From Planctomyces sp. SH-PL62 (GTDB lineage: Bacteria > Planctomycetota > Planctomycetia > Planctomycetales > Planctomycetaceae), in assembly GCA_945893045.1 (NCBI GenBank), contig CAMDEA010000048.1:1-47979 (forward strand): a stretch of 47,979 nucleotides of DNA. Reading direction: 5' to 3'. Below are positions 1-10,275 of the stretch, piece after piece. How positions within the stretch are numbered: position 1 is the stretch's first letter; each line of letters begins with the position of its first letter. The notes beneath the pieces were generated by a model. That model saw only the letters and a list, made by a program, of their open reading frames with translations, made no database searches and was not told the origin of the DNA. Both the position numbers and the translations under genes were made by a program.

Positions 1-2892
1 CCGAACGATCCGCATCAGGCTCACGAATGGGAGCACGGGTTCGCTTGGTTCAACAACCACTTCTGGGAATATCCGATGCAGCCGGCTCGGCTGCGTGATT
101 CGGCGTGCTTGAAGTGCCATCACTCGGTCGTCGAACTGGGACAGAACACAAAATTCGGAGCGACTGCTCCGAAGGCTTATCAAGGCTGGCAACTCATTAA
201 GAAGTACGGCTGCTTCGGCTGCCACGATATCAATGGCTTCGACGCCGGAAAGCCGGTTGGTCCGGACCTGCGCGTCGAACTGATGTCCGACGAGCAAATC
301 AATGAGATTGCCGATGAGAAAATAAGGAAGATTGTCGTCGAGGAAAAAAGGAAGATTGCCGACGACCCAAAGGCGGTTGCCGGAACGGAACGAAAGGTCG
401 GTCCCAGCTTGCGGCACATCGCCAGCAAGACGACTCGCGAATGGTTGACGCATTGGACCGAAGAGCCGAAACGGTTCCGCCCGACGACCAGCATGCCGCA
501 GTTTTTCCACCTGTCGAACAACGATGACAGCGACGGACAGAAGTATTCGCAACTCGAGCTTGCCGCGCTCGCGCAGTACCTGTTCGATAACTCGCAGGAA
601 TTGAAGTACGACTCTCCGCCGGCAGGCTATCAGCCGGATGCGAAGCGCGGTGAAACGTTCTTCTCGCAAAAAGGCTGCTTGGCGTGCCATAGCCACGACT
701 CGGATCGGTTCAAAGGTTCGAAGGCCGAGTTCGGCCCGAACCTCACCAAGGTGGCCGCGAAACTCAAGCCGGGAGTTGATGGTTTCAATTGGCTCTACAC
801 CTGGATTCGCAATCCGGAACGGCATCATCCGCGGACCAAAATGCCGAATCTGTTTATCGAACCTGCTACGCAGAAAGAACCCGCCACTCAGAAAGATGTG
901 CTCGTTGACCCAGCCGCCGACATCGCGGCGTATCTGCTCACCGGTAAAACGGAGGAGTACAAGACCATCGACGTGTCTGACGAGGAACTGAATGAGCTCG
1001 TCGAAATGTTGTTGTGGCGTCGTAAGACCGTGACGCCGGCGCAGGCGAAGCAAGTCATGTCATCCCGCAAGTACCCGTATGCTCGCGAGACCGTGAAGGG
1101 GGATGAAATCGAACTCGTTCCGGAGCAAGCTGGCGGGGAGATCACAGACGAAGACTGGCGCAAACGGAAGATGAATTACCTCGGCCGCGTGACGATCTCG
1201 CGTTACGGCTGCTACGGCTGCCACGATATCGCGAACTTCGAGACCGCTCGCCCGATCGGCACGGCGCTACAGGATTGGGGTCTCAAAGACCCGTCCCGGC
1301 TGGCTCCCGAACACATCGAAGAATACCTGCACCATCACGGCGAACCAGAAGGTAGTAAGATCAAGTCGACCAAGACACGCGTGGAAAACGCGATCAAGAA
1401 CGCCGCGACCGGCGACTACGACAGTCACGAACAGAAAGATCAGGAACTCAGCGCCGCCTTCTTCTATGAGAGCTTGCTGCATCATGGCCGGCCCGGGTTC
1501 ATCTGGCAGAAGCTTCGCGATCCGCGCAGCTACGACTACGAAAAGACCGAGACCAAGTTTTATGACGAACGACTGAGGATGCCCAAGTTCCCGCTCAAAG
1601 AGCAGGAGATCGAAGCGATTTCGACGTTCGTGTTGGGCCTCGTGGCTCGGCCGCCGGCCGAAAAGTATCAGTACCGTCCGAAGGGGGCTGAACTCGCGAA
1701 GGCCGAAGGGGAGAAGCTGCTGCAGAAATTCAATTGCACCGGCTGCCATCTCATCGACCTGCCGGAGATTTCCTACGGCATCAATCTCGTCAAAGACAAT
1801 GAAACGTCCCCGCCGCGGCCTGACTTTGATGCCACGGAGTTGGCACCGACGGATCATCCCGAAGCGGTCGCATGGTTGTTGAAGCTGAAGCCGGCTCGCA
1901 ATGGGCTGACGAAGATGACTCACACCGTGAAGCGCGGTGATACGCAAGAAGTGTTGCCGGTGGTGACGTTCCGCGGACTCGTCAATTCACTACCAGATCC
2001 GAAGGCTGACATCGAGGAACGCGACTACGGCTACAAGCTCTGGGAAACTTTGAGCGTCGATGGCAAGGTGAAGTTTCCCGGTTCGACCATGTCCATTAAC
2101 GAGACGCAAATCGTCAACAGAAAACCGTCACGAGGTGGTGCGTTCGCGGAATGGTTGTCTGAAGATCTGTTGCGAATTAAACAGGAAGAGAGTCGCGACC
2201 GTGCGTGGCAGGATGCACCTCCGCCGCTGTATCTCGAAGGGATCAAGGTGCAGACCCCTTGGCTGTATTCGTTCCTGAAGAACCCGTACCAGATTCGCCA
2301 TACGACCGTGTTGCGAATGCCGAAGTTCAACATGACCGACGCGGAAGCTCAGACGTTGGCCAATTACTTCGCGGCCTATGACGGTGCTCCGTTCCCGTAC
2401 CAGGACATCCCGCAGCGTCAGCCGGCGTATGTGTCGGACATGAACGAGAAGTATCACGAGAAGTATCCTGATCGTCCGGGGACTTATTTGCAGGAATCGT
2501 GGCGCGTCGCGGGGGTTCGATTGTGTGCGGGTTGCCACGAGTTCGGCGGCCGGGATTACAAGTCGCTCGACCCGAAGAAGGACATTCGCGGCCCGAATTT
2601 GGAACACGTGCAAAATCGCCTGCGTCCCGATTGGGCCACGCTGTGGTTGCTCAAACCGAGCTTCCTCACGCCGCACACGTCGATGCCGGTGAACTTTCCA
2701 CCGAATCAAAAACAGTTTGAACCCATTCTGGGCGGCAACGCGACGGATCAAACGATCGCGGTCCGTGACGCCTTGTTTAACTACGCTCGGTTGATGGAAC
2801 GCGAAGGGAAGTTGCCCGAAGCGCAGGCGGCGGCTCCGGCGGCTGACGCAAAGCCCGACGATGCCAAGTCGGGTGACGGAGGTGCCAAATAA
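1..2892 (+). CDS. Multihaem cytochrome c (six CXXCH), 5' end outside window
   Basis: The reading frame is open from base 1, so the true start lies left of the window; the first in-window ATG (76) is not the start. At least 963 residues are visible. Six haem c attachment motifs are present: CLKCH (106-120), CFGCH (211-225), CLACH (676-690), CYGCH (1210-1224), CTGCH (1735-1749) and CAGCH (2524-2538). Met-Pro segments such as TSMPQF, TKMPNLF and LRMPKF are plausible distal Met ligands. The C-terminal tail is rich in Ala, Asp and Lys. It is probably periplasmic and carries electrons toward the oxidase encoded downstream. The stop overlaps the next start (TAATG), so the two genes are translationally coupled. 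Such long multihaem proteins next to cox genes are typical of planctomycetes; the exact role, for example as part of a bc-type or alternative complex III, is inferred. Confidence 0.9.
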   Translation, partial: PNDPHQAHEWEHGFAWFNNHFWEYPMQPARLRDSACLKCHHSVVELGQNTKFGATAPKAYQGWQLIKKYGCFGCHDINGFDAGKPVGPDLRVELMSDEQINEIADEKIRKIVVEEKRKIADDPKAVAGTERKVGPSLRHIASKTTREWLTHWTEEPKRFRPTTSMPQFFHLSNNDDSDGQKYSQLELAALAQYLFDNSQELKYDSPPAGYQPDAKRGETFFSQKGCLACHSHDSDRFKGSKAEFGPNLTKVAAKLKPGVDGFNWLYTWIRNPERHHPRTKMPNLFIEPATQKEPATQKDVLVDPAADIAAYLLTGKTEEYKTIDVSDEELNELVEMLLWRRKTVTPAQAKQVMSSRKYPYARETVKGDEIELVPEQAGGEITDEDWRKRKMNYLGRVTISRYGCYGCHDIANFETARPIGTALQDWGLKDPSRLAPEHIEEYLHHHGEPEGSKIKSTKTRVENAIKNAATGDYDSHEQKDQELSAAFFYESLLHHGRPGFIWQKLRDPRSYDYEKTETKFYDERLRMPKFPLKEQEIEAISTFVLGLVARPPAEKYQYRPKGAELAKAEGEKLLQKFNCTGCHLIDLPEISYGINLVKDNETSPPRPDFDATELAPTDHPEAVAWLLKLKPARNGLTKMTHTVKRGDTQEVLPVVTFRGLVNSLPDPKADIEERDYGYKLWETLSVDGKVKFPGSTMSINETQIVNRKPSRGGAFAEWLSEDLLRIKQEESRDRAWQDAPPPLYLEGIKVQTPWLYSFLKNPYQIRHTTVLRMPKFNMTDAEAQTLANYFAAYDGAPFPYQDIPQRQPAYVSDMNEKYHEKYPDRPGTYLQESWRVAGVRLCAGCHEFGGRDYKSLDPKKDIRGPNLEHVQNRLRPDWATLWLLKPSFLTPHTSMPVNFPPNQKQFEPILGGNATDQTIAVRDALFNYARLMEREGKLPEAQAAAPAADAKPDDAKSGDGGAK

Positions 2893-3791
2893 TGAAGACG
2901 CAATTCAGTCGCACGAAAACGTTGGTCTCCGGAATCCTGTGTGGTTTGCCTCTTTCAACTCTGAGTCTCTGCGGCCTGTCTGGCTGTGGAAAACTTGACA
3001 CAGGCGCTTACGCCGAACCGTCCGTACGAATCAAATTGGCTGACGCTTCGGGGGCGACCAAAGAACCTGGCACATCGAGTGAAGGGCCCGTAGTCGCCTC
3101 CGGCGCACCGGGAACATTCTCTGGTCGAGTCGTCTTGAAGGGAGCAGCACCATCGCCCAAGGTAATGTACGAAAAAGGGAAGGCTCCGAAGGAAGCGGAT
3201 ATCTGTTCGGCATCCGGGGCCATCATGGACGAGACCTTGCTGATCGGGGCTGATAACGGCATCGCCAATGTCTTCCTCTATCTCGATAAGGCTCCGGCTG
3301 GTTTCAATGTGACTCCACGCACTGAGCCGATTATGTTTGACCAAAAGAATTGCACCTTCCTGACTCACGCGCTGATTTGTCAGGTCGGGCAGCCCATTCA
3401 GATCACTAACGACGATGGCATACCACATAATACGAAGAACTTTCCGCTCAAGAACGATCAGAACAATGCGACCGTCGGCGGGAAGAATCGAGTCGGCGAG
3501 ACGATCGTCTATAAAAAGCCAGAGAGAGTGCCGGTTGGTGTGAAGTGCGACTTCCATGCTTGGATGAGCGCCTATCATCTGCCGATCGATCATCCGTTCG
3601 GAGCAGTGACGGACAAGGATGGCAACTTCAAGATCGAGAACCTGCCGGCCGGAGACTACCAGTTCAAGATTTGGCATGAGAGAGCGGACGGCGGTAAGGG
3701 TGGGTTCCTCGAAAGTAAATACAAGGTCTCCGTGAAGGGGGACATGAAGCCTGTCGACATCCCCGAGGATGCCGCGAAGTTTGGACTGTAG
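2892..3791 (+). CDS. Lipoprotein with type-1 copper (cupredoxin-like) motif
   Basis: A protein of 299 residues with a lipoprotein signal: hydrophobic segment and lipobox L29-S30-G31-C32, so it is probably anchored at a membrane face outside the cytoplasm. The core has His179 (GIPHN) and then C219-x2-H222-x2-M225 (KCDFHAWM). This His...Cys-x2-His-x2-Met arrangement is that of blue copper proteins such as plastocyanin. The last ~60 residues (DKDGNFKIENLPAGDYQFKIWHE) resemble a carboxypeptidase regulatory-like beta domain. It starts on the A of the preceding TAA stop, so it is coupled to the hexahaem cytochrome. Likely role: a membrane-tethered copper electron carrier between cytochromes and the oxidase. 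The copper site is inferred from motif spacing only. Confidence 0.8.
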   Translation: MKTQFSRTKTLVSGILCGLPLSTLSLCGLSGCGKLDTGAYAEPSVRIKLADASGATKEPGTSSEGPVVASGAPGTFSGRVVLKGAAPSPKVMYEKGKAPKEADICSASGAIMDETLLIGADNGIANVFLYLDKAPAGFNVTPRTEPIMFDQKNCTFLTHALICQVGQPIQITNDDGIPHNTKNFPLKNDQNNATVGGKNRVGETIVYKKPERVPVGVKCDFHAWMSAYHLPIDHPFGAVTDKDGNFKIENLPAGDYQFKIWHERADGGKGGFLESKYKVSVKGDMKPVDIPEDAAKFGL

Positions 3792-3795
3792 TTGT

Positions 3796-3851
3796 GTAGG
3801 ACGGGCGCTTCTGCCCGCCGTGGGTGGGTCGGGCAGGAATGCCCAACCTAC
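3796..3851. repeat. Double-hairpin inverted repeat
   Basis: Outer arms GTAGG and CCTAC bracket two self-complementary hairpins, CGGGC-GCTTCT-GCCCG and GGGCA-GGAA-TGCCC. Arm against arm the match is imperfect. It fills the gap between the copper lipoprotein and the dihaem cytochrome gene. It may stop or stabilise transcripts; no T-tract follows. Confidence 0.7.
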
Positions 3852-3872
3852 GTTGAACCGGAGGATGTTTCC

Positions 3873-5300
3873 GTGAGCGTGCGTTGGCAATCGTTGATCG
3901 TCGGGCTGGCCTGCGCATTGGCGGGATGTGGCGGGGACGCATCGCAAATGCGATTCGTCGAGAACTCCACGCTCGCCAAGCCGGTTCATCGGAAAGCCCG
4001 CGCTGTCGTTAAGACGACCTTGGAAGAACATTTTGGAACTCCGCTCAGCAGCGTGGCCTGGTTGAAGCTGCCGGTGAAGTACGGCCGCGCCGAAGGCAAG
4101 ATCACCGCGATCGAAGAACAGACCTTAACGGTGGAGTTCAATGCGGAGACGGCGGACCTGACCGGTTTCGATGCCGCTGAGTTTGCAGGAACCGAATTGC
4201 TGCTGATTTCCGGAGCGAATCAAGGGAAGTCGATTTCTTTGACCTCCTTCAATGGCACGACGAAGACTTTTGAAATGTCGTCGTCGGAAATCACTCCTGT
4301 TGTCGGCGATCTATTTGTCACGGGCGGCAACGTGCTGCGGCATGGCCGCAAGCTGTATGCGCGGCATTGTCAGCACTGCCACGGAGTCAGCGGCGATGGC
4401 GATGGCCCGACGGCGAAGTATTTGAATCCACGACCTCGCGACTATCGGCAAGGGAAGTTCAAGTTCACGTCCACCGCCGGCCCCGCGGGCAAAGCGACTC
4501 GTGACGACTTGCGGCGGATCGTCGCCCAAGGGATTCCGGGAACTTACATGCCGGCGTTTGTGCCGATGCTCAAGGATGGCGAATTGGCGGCGATCATCGA
4601 ATACGTTCGCTGGCTGGCCATGCGCGGCGAGGTCGAGTGGCAGTTGCTGGGACAATTCAAGGATGAGTACGCCTCTGACCGCGCGAAGAAAGAAGCCAAG
4701 GAATCCGGCGGCAAGGAAAGCGAAATCGAAAAGCAGATCGACACGCAACTGAAGGAATTCGTGAAGTCGGGACTGTCGGCGCTGGTCGATGAAGTCGCGG
4801 GGGATCTGACTGACAAATGGACTGCCGCCGAAGAAGAGGGCGCGGCGATCATCCCCGAAGTGGCTCGTGTGGCGGACTCACCGGAATCTCGGAAACGAGG
4901 CAAGGATCTCTTCTACGGAAAGGTCGCGAACTGCGTGAACTGTCACGGCTTGGCCGCAAAGGGAAACGGGGCTCAGACCGAGGACGTTGCGAAGAACCTG
5001 CGAACCGGCGAGTTGTACCCGACTCCCGGTTTGTTTGATGATTGGGATCAGCCGGTCAAGCCGCGCGATTTGACTCGCGGAATTTATCGGGGTGGCCGGC
5101 GGCCCATCGACATCTATCGCCGGATCACGCAAGGGATCAAAGGGACGCCCATGCCAGGTGCCCCCAAAACGATCAAGTCCGATGAGATTTGGGACTTGGT
5201 CAATTACGTGTTGTCGATTCCGTTCGAGTCCCCCGCTCCGAAGGCTGCCCCCGCTCACAGCATCGCGGGGCAGTCGGGTGAAAAGGGACACGCGAATTAA
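3873..5300 (+). CDS. Dihaem cytochrome c lipoprotein
   Basis: The start chosen is GTG 3873, eight bases after GGAGG. Earlier in-frame codons run through the 3796-3851 repeat, whereas this start gives a clean lipoprotein signal ending LAGC (Cys19). The product is 475 residues. The N-terminal third is a beta-rich region without haem. Two cytochrome c domains follow, with CQHCH at residue 166 and CVNCH at residue 354, each followed by a Met-Pro ligand segment (GTYMPAF, GTPMPGA). A charged helical stretch (about residues 265-320) links them. It is probably the direct electron donor to the CuA subunit encoded next. A separate cytochrome c gene just ahead of coxB is usual in this type of cluster. 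Confidence 0.87.
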   Translation: MSVRWQSLIVGLACALAGCGGDASQMRFVENSTLAKPVHRKARAVVKTTLEEHFGTPLSSVAWLKLPVKYGRAEGKITAIEEQTLTVEFNAETADLTGFDAAEFAGTELLLISGANQGKSISLTSFNGTTKTFEMSSSEITPVVGDLFVTGGNVLRHGRKLYARHCQHCHGVSGDGDGPTAKYLNPRPRDYRQGKFKFTSTAGPAGKATRDDLRRIVAQGIPGTYMPAFVPMLKDGELAAIIEYVRWLAMRGEVEWQLLGQFKDEYASDRAKKEAKESGGKESEIEKQIDTQLKEFVKSGLSALVDEVAGDLTDKWTAAEEEGAAIIPEVARVADSPESRKRGKDLFYGKVANCVNCHGLAAKGNGAQTEDVAKNLRTGELYPTPGLFDDWDQPVKPRDLTRGIYRGGRRPIDIYRRITQGIKGTPMPGAPKTIKSDEIWDLVNYVLSIPFESPAPKAAPAHSIAGQSGEKGHAN

Positions 5301-5320
5301 CGAGACTGTCGATTAAATCC

Positions 5321-5425
5321 GCCACTCTGCTTGTCAGGGTGGTTCCCGCGCTTTTGCACTACAGAAAACGCCGAGACATTCGCGTAGTGCAGAAGCGCGG
5401 GAACCACCGACACAAGGTCGGTGGC
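5321..5425. repeat. Three-stem inverted repeat, family E (copy 1)
   Basis: The central stem pairs GCGCTTTTGCACTAC with GTAGTGCAGAAGCGC. Each flank carries its own hairpin: CCACTCTG/CAGGGTGG on the left and CCACCGAC/GTCGGTGG on the right. The flanks differ in sequence but each still pairs with itself. Copies with the same plan lie at 25077-25186 and 41035-41148. It sits in the leader just upstream of coxB. Confidence 0.75.
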
Positions 5426-5510
5426 GTTCAGACCGACAGGCTCAAACAAGCATGGCCTCGTTCTCACGCCCGTGTGGGACCGAGCAAGCGAAAGCACTGG
5501 AGTTTCAACC

Positions 5511-6335
5511 GTGCGCAAGTTTTGGTGTGGCTTCTTTATCTTCTGGCCGATTGCCGCGGTGATTTATTCCGCGGTCTCGCCGCAGTTCAATTGGTGGTTT
5601 CCGGGGCCTTCGGTCACCGAACTGGGGCAGCGGATCGACAACCTATTTTACCTGATTTTGATCATCGTCACGGCTGTGTTCGTCGGAACGCAGGTCGCCT
5701 TGGGATATGTCCTGTGGCGTGCATCGCACAGCCAGGAAGAGCGTTCGTGGTTCACTCACGGCAGCCATAGTCTGGAAGTGATTTGGTCGGTCGTACCGTC
5801 GGTGATCTTGTTGTTCCTTGCGCTTTATCAAATGGATGTGTGGGCGTTGTTCCGCGTGCAGTCCTTCTTCCCGAAGGAGGCACTGAACGCTCCCGTGGCG
5901 GAGGTGACCGCTCGGCAGTTTGAGTGGCGGATTCGCTATCCCGGCTTGGACGAACATGGCAAACCCAAAAAGCTACAGCTCAAGCCGCAACCGGATGACC
6001 TCTACACGGTCAACGACTTGCATGTGCCGATCGGCCGCCCGGTGATGATTAACCTGCGCAGCGACGACGTGCAGCATTCTTTCTTTTTGCCGCACTTGCG
6101 AGTCAAACAAGACGCGGTCCCCGGCCAGATCATCCCCATCTGGTTCGAGCCAAAGAAACAAGGCAACTTTGACCTCACCTGCGCCGAACTCTGCGGTTGG
6201 GGCCACTACAAGATGCGCGCTCAATTGATTGCGGAACGCGAAGTCGAGTTCCAAGCTTATCTCCAGAAACTGCGAGCGGATCAAAACTACGACGGCCATG
6301 CGACGCCCAGCGCTGTGGCCAAGAAGGATGAATAA
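5511..6335 (+). CDS. coxB: Cytochrome c oxidase subunit II
   Basis: The start chosen is GTG 5511, eight bases after GGAG; an upstream ATG at 5421 would read through the end of the repeat. The product is 274 residues. Two N-terminal membrane helices (about residues 5-22 and 42-68) are followed by a third hydrophobic segment (VIWSVVPSVILLFLALYQM) and a periplasmic cupredoxin domain. The binuclear CuA ligands are complete: His189 (DVQHSF), then C224, E226, C228, H232 and M235 in CAELCGWGHYKM. It takes electrons from cytochrome c and passes them to haem a in subunit I. The next gene starts one base after its stop. No cytochrome c domain is fused here; the carriers are separate upstream genes. Confidence 0.95.
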   Translation: MRKFWCGFFIFWPIAAVIYSAVSPQFNWWFPGPSVTELGQRIDNLFYLILIIVTAVFVGTQVALGYVLWRASHSQEERSWFTHGSHSLEVIWSVVPSVILLFLALYQMDVWALFRVQSFFPKEALNAPVAEVTARQFEWRIRYPGLDEHGKPKKLQLKPQPDDLYTVNDLHVPIGRPVMINLRSDDVQHSFFLPHLRVKQDAVPGQIIPIWFEPKKQGNFDLTCAELCGWGHYKMRAQLIAEREVEFQAYLQKLRADQNYDGHATPSAVAKKDE

Positions 6336-6336
6336 C

Positions 6337-8181
<1,845 letters not shown>

Positions 8182-8196
8182 CGAATTTCCGCGACC

Positions 8197-8259
8197 GAAG
8201 CCTGACTCTCCGAGTCGGGCGACTGTTGCTGCTCCCGACTCAGAGAGTCGGGCTACGAA
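8197..8259. repeat. Two facing hairpins in the coxA-ctaA gap
   Basis: The first hairpin is CCTGACTC-TCC-GAGTCGGG (8201-8219, one G-T pair) and the second is CCCGACTC-AGA-GAGTCGGG (8234-8252, perfect). Short outer arms (CGAAGCC / GGCTACG) face each other. The element ends just before the ctaA start. Confidence 0.7.
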
Positions 8260-8265
8260 GGCTCA

Positions 8266-9261
8266 ATGCTCATTTCCATCCCAGATCGCTGGCTGCATCG
8301 TTACGCCGTCTTGACGGCGACGGTCGCGTTGTTGCCAATCGGGATGGGTGCGCTCGTCACGTCGCTGGATGCCGGCATGGCGTTTATGGATTGGCCGACC
8401 TCCGACGGGCAGAACATGTTTCTGTATCCGTGGCTGAGGGACTTTCACGCGAACCGCGAGAAGTTTGTCGAACACGGACACCGTTTGGCCGGCAGTTTGA
8501 TCGGCCTGATTTCGATCGGCCTGGTCGTCCTTACGCTCAAACGCGAGTCACGCACCTGGGTGCGAGGCTTGGCAATCGGAATTCTGACTGCGGTCGTGTT
8601 CCAAGGACTGCTGGGTGGATTTCGAGTGATCGCCGACGCGCGGGTCGCCGCACTCGTGCATGGCCTGTTCGCTTCGCTGATCTTTGTGACGATCACCGTG
8701 TTCGCACTCGTGACCGGATCGAAGTGGATGAGCGGCGAACGATTCGCGGGTTCGGGCAACGCGGTTTCCAGCAGCTTGAGATTCCTCGCCATCGCGACGC
8801 CGTTGGTGGTATTTGGCCAGTCGTTGCTCGGCGGTTTGGTCCGGCATCTCGGCTTCGCGCTGCACGAGCACTTGGCAGGCGCGATCCTGGCGACCGTGTT
8901 GACCGTGGCAGTGATCGTTGTGAGTTGCCGATCCTGTGTAGCTTGGCTGCGTTCGGCGGCGATTGGATTGCTGTTTGTCTTACTGGTCCAGTTGGTTTTG
9001 GGAGCCGGTGCTTGGGTGACTCGGTTTGGGTTTCCTCCGACTGGTTACGTGGCGGTACAGCAGGCTCCAGAACAGATTCTCTTCCGCACGGCTCACGCCG
9101 TGGCGGCGATGTTTGTGTTGATGATGTCGATACAGTTGGCGGCGCGTGTGCTGCGATTAAGTTGGCTCAGTGGGGCAGGTTTTCAACCTGCCACGGGCCT
9201 GACGACTGGCGCGGGCAGGTTGGAAACCTGCCCCACGCTGGCGGGAGGGGCCGTGCGATGA
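8266..9261 (+). CDS. ctaA: Haem A synthase (CtaA/COX15)
   Basis: A protein of 331 residues with about eight membrane helices. It oxidises the C8 methyl of haem O to the formyl group of haem A, needed by the oxidase next door. Family His residues lie in EHGHRLAG, VHGLFA, LHEHLAGA and RTAHAVAA, the two pairs expected in the N- and C-terminal halves; the family motif EHxHR is close to the EHGHR seen. The last ~30 residues are unusual: residues 302-323 are encoded by an inverted repeat (9171-9234), so the C-terminal tail is repeat-derived and probably not part of the ancestral fold. The stop overlaps the ctaB start (ATGA). Confidence 0.9.
   Translation: MLISIPDRWLHRYAVLTATVALLPIGMGALVTSLDAGMAFMDWPTSDGQNMFLYPWLRDFHANREKFVEHGHRLAGSLIGLISIGLVVLTLKRESRTWVRGLAIGILTAVVFQGLLGGFRVIADARVAALVHGLFASLIFVTITVFALVTGSKWMSGERFAGSGNAVSSSLRFLAIATPLVVFGQSLLGGLVRHLGFALHEHLAGAILATVLTVAVIVVSCRSCVAWLRSAAIGLLFVLLVQLVLGAGAWVTRFGFPPTGYVAVQQAPEQILFRTAHAVAAMFVLMMSIQLAARVLRLSWLSGAGFQPATGLTTGAGRLETCPTLAGGAVR
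9171..9234. repeat. Family A inverted repeat inside ctaA
   Basis: The arms (9171-9192 and 9213-9234, about 22 bp, one mismatch) each contain the self-complementary core GGCAGGTT-TT/GG-AACCTGCC. The element lies in frame near the 3' end of ctaA. Other copies are at 33271-33360, 38406-38473 and 45392-45445. Confidence 0.85.
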
Positions 9262-10193
9262 GTGTTGTTCTCGACCAACAAGGCACAATGGAACTCAGCG
9301 CGACGCTGGCATCGCGGACGGACGCGACGCCGCGCTGGCGTGAGTATTTCTCGCTGACGAAACCGCGGATCGCGGTGATGGGTTTGATGACGGTCGCGCT
9401 GGGATTCATGTTGGCCACGACCGCCGAATGGTCGGTCGCGACCTTGGGGCATGCCTTGTTTGGCATCGGTCTGGTCGCGGCGAGTTGCAGTGCGCTCAAT
9501 CAATGGTGGGAACGAGACTCGGATCGGCTGATGATTCGCACGGCGAACCGGGCCTTGCCCAGCGGCCGATTGCAGCCCAGCGAGGTTCTGTCGTTCGGGT
9601 TGCTGTTGGCGATGGTTGGTCTCGTGGACTTAGTTTGGTTTGTGAATGGCCTGACCGCGCTGTTGTCGGCGGTCACGCTGTTGCTGTATGTCGTGGTTTA
9701 CACACCGCTCAAGCGGCGCACGTCGCTTTGCACAACGATCGGCGCGATCCCTGGTGCGATGCCGCCGGTGCTTGGCTGGGTTGCGGCGGGGGGCGAGTTG
9801 AATGCCGGTGCGTTCGCGCTGTTCGCGACATTGTTCGTCTGGCAGTTCCCGCACTTCCTGGCGATCGCCTGGTTGTACCGCGAGCAGTATTCGGCGGCGG
9901 GTTTGCGGATGCTGCCACAGGCGCGGCCGGCTCCGCGAGTCACCGGTTGGTTGTGTGTCGGCTACGCGCTGGCGCTGATCCCGGTCAGCCTGTTGCTGAA
10001 AGACGCGGCGCTGGCGGGTGATTGGTTTGCGTTGATCGCGGTGCTGCTCGGCTTGGGCTACGTCGCGTTCTCTGTTCGCTTTCTGCTGGCCGAGTCGGTT
10101 AAGACCGCTCGGCAGTTGTTGTGGTTCTCGTTGGTGTACTTGCCGGTGCTGTTGCTGGCTTTGACATGGGATCATTGGAGATTGTTGAGTTGA
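9258..10193 (+). CDS. ctaB: Protohaem IX farnesyltransferase (haem O synthase)
   Basis: The start chosen is ATG 9258, nine bases after GGAGG and overlapping the ctaA stop by four bases; the frame stays open far upstream but only as a shadow of ctaA. The product is 311 residues with about nine membrane helices, UbiA superfamily. The first Asp-rich motif NQWWERDSDRLMIRT binds the Mg-prenyl diphosphate, and YTPLKRRT follows in the loop after helix IV. It adds a farnesyl chain to haem b to make haem O, the substrate of the adjacent ctaA product. An alternative start, ATG 9288, would remove 10 residues. Confidence 0.93.
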   Translation: MSVVLDQQGTMELSATLASRTDATPRWREYFSLTKPRIAVMGLMTVALGFMLATTAEWSVATLGHALFGIGLVAASCSALNQWWERDSDRLMIRTANRALPSGRLQPSEVLSFGLLLAMVGLVDLVWFVNGLTALLSAVTLLLYVVVYTPLKRRTSLCTTIGAIPGAMPPVLGWVAAGGELNAGAFALFATLFVWQFPHFLAIAWLYREQYSAAGLRMLPQARPAPRVTGWLCVGYALALIPVSLLLKDAALAGDWFALIAVLLGLGYVAFSVRFLLAESVKTARQLLWFSLVYLPVLLLALTWDHWRLLS

Positions 10194-10275
10194 GAAATCC
10201 CCAAAGTCCAAAACCCAATGACCAATGAATGACCAGATCCCAAATTCCATTTTCTCAACACAACTGACTAATCCT

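Noticed and set aside
8226..10193. A 655-residue open frame spanning ctaA and ctaB
   Set aside because: Only the part from 9258 on is CtaB; the rest is an out-of-frame reading of ctaA.
10194..10275. Start of coxC at 10225
   Set aside because: The added 17 residues have no family character and the region reads as AT-rich leader; neither start has a strong ribosome site, so doubt remains.
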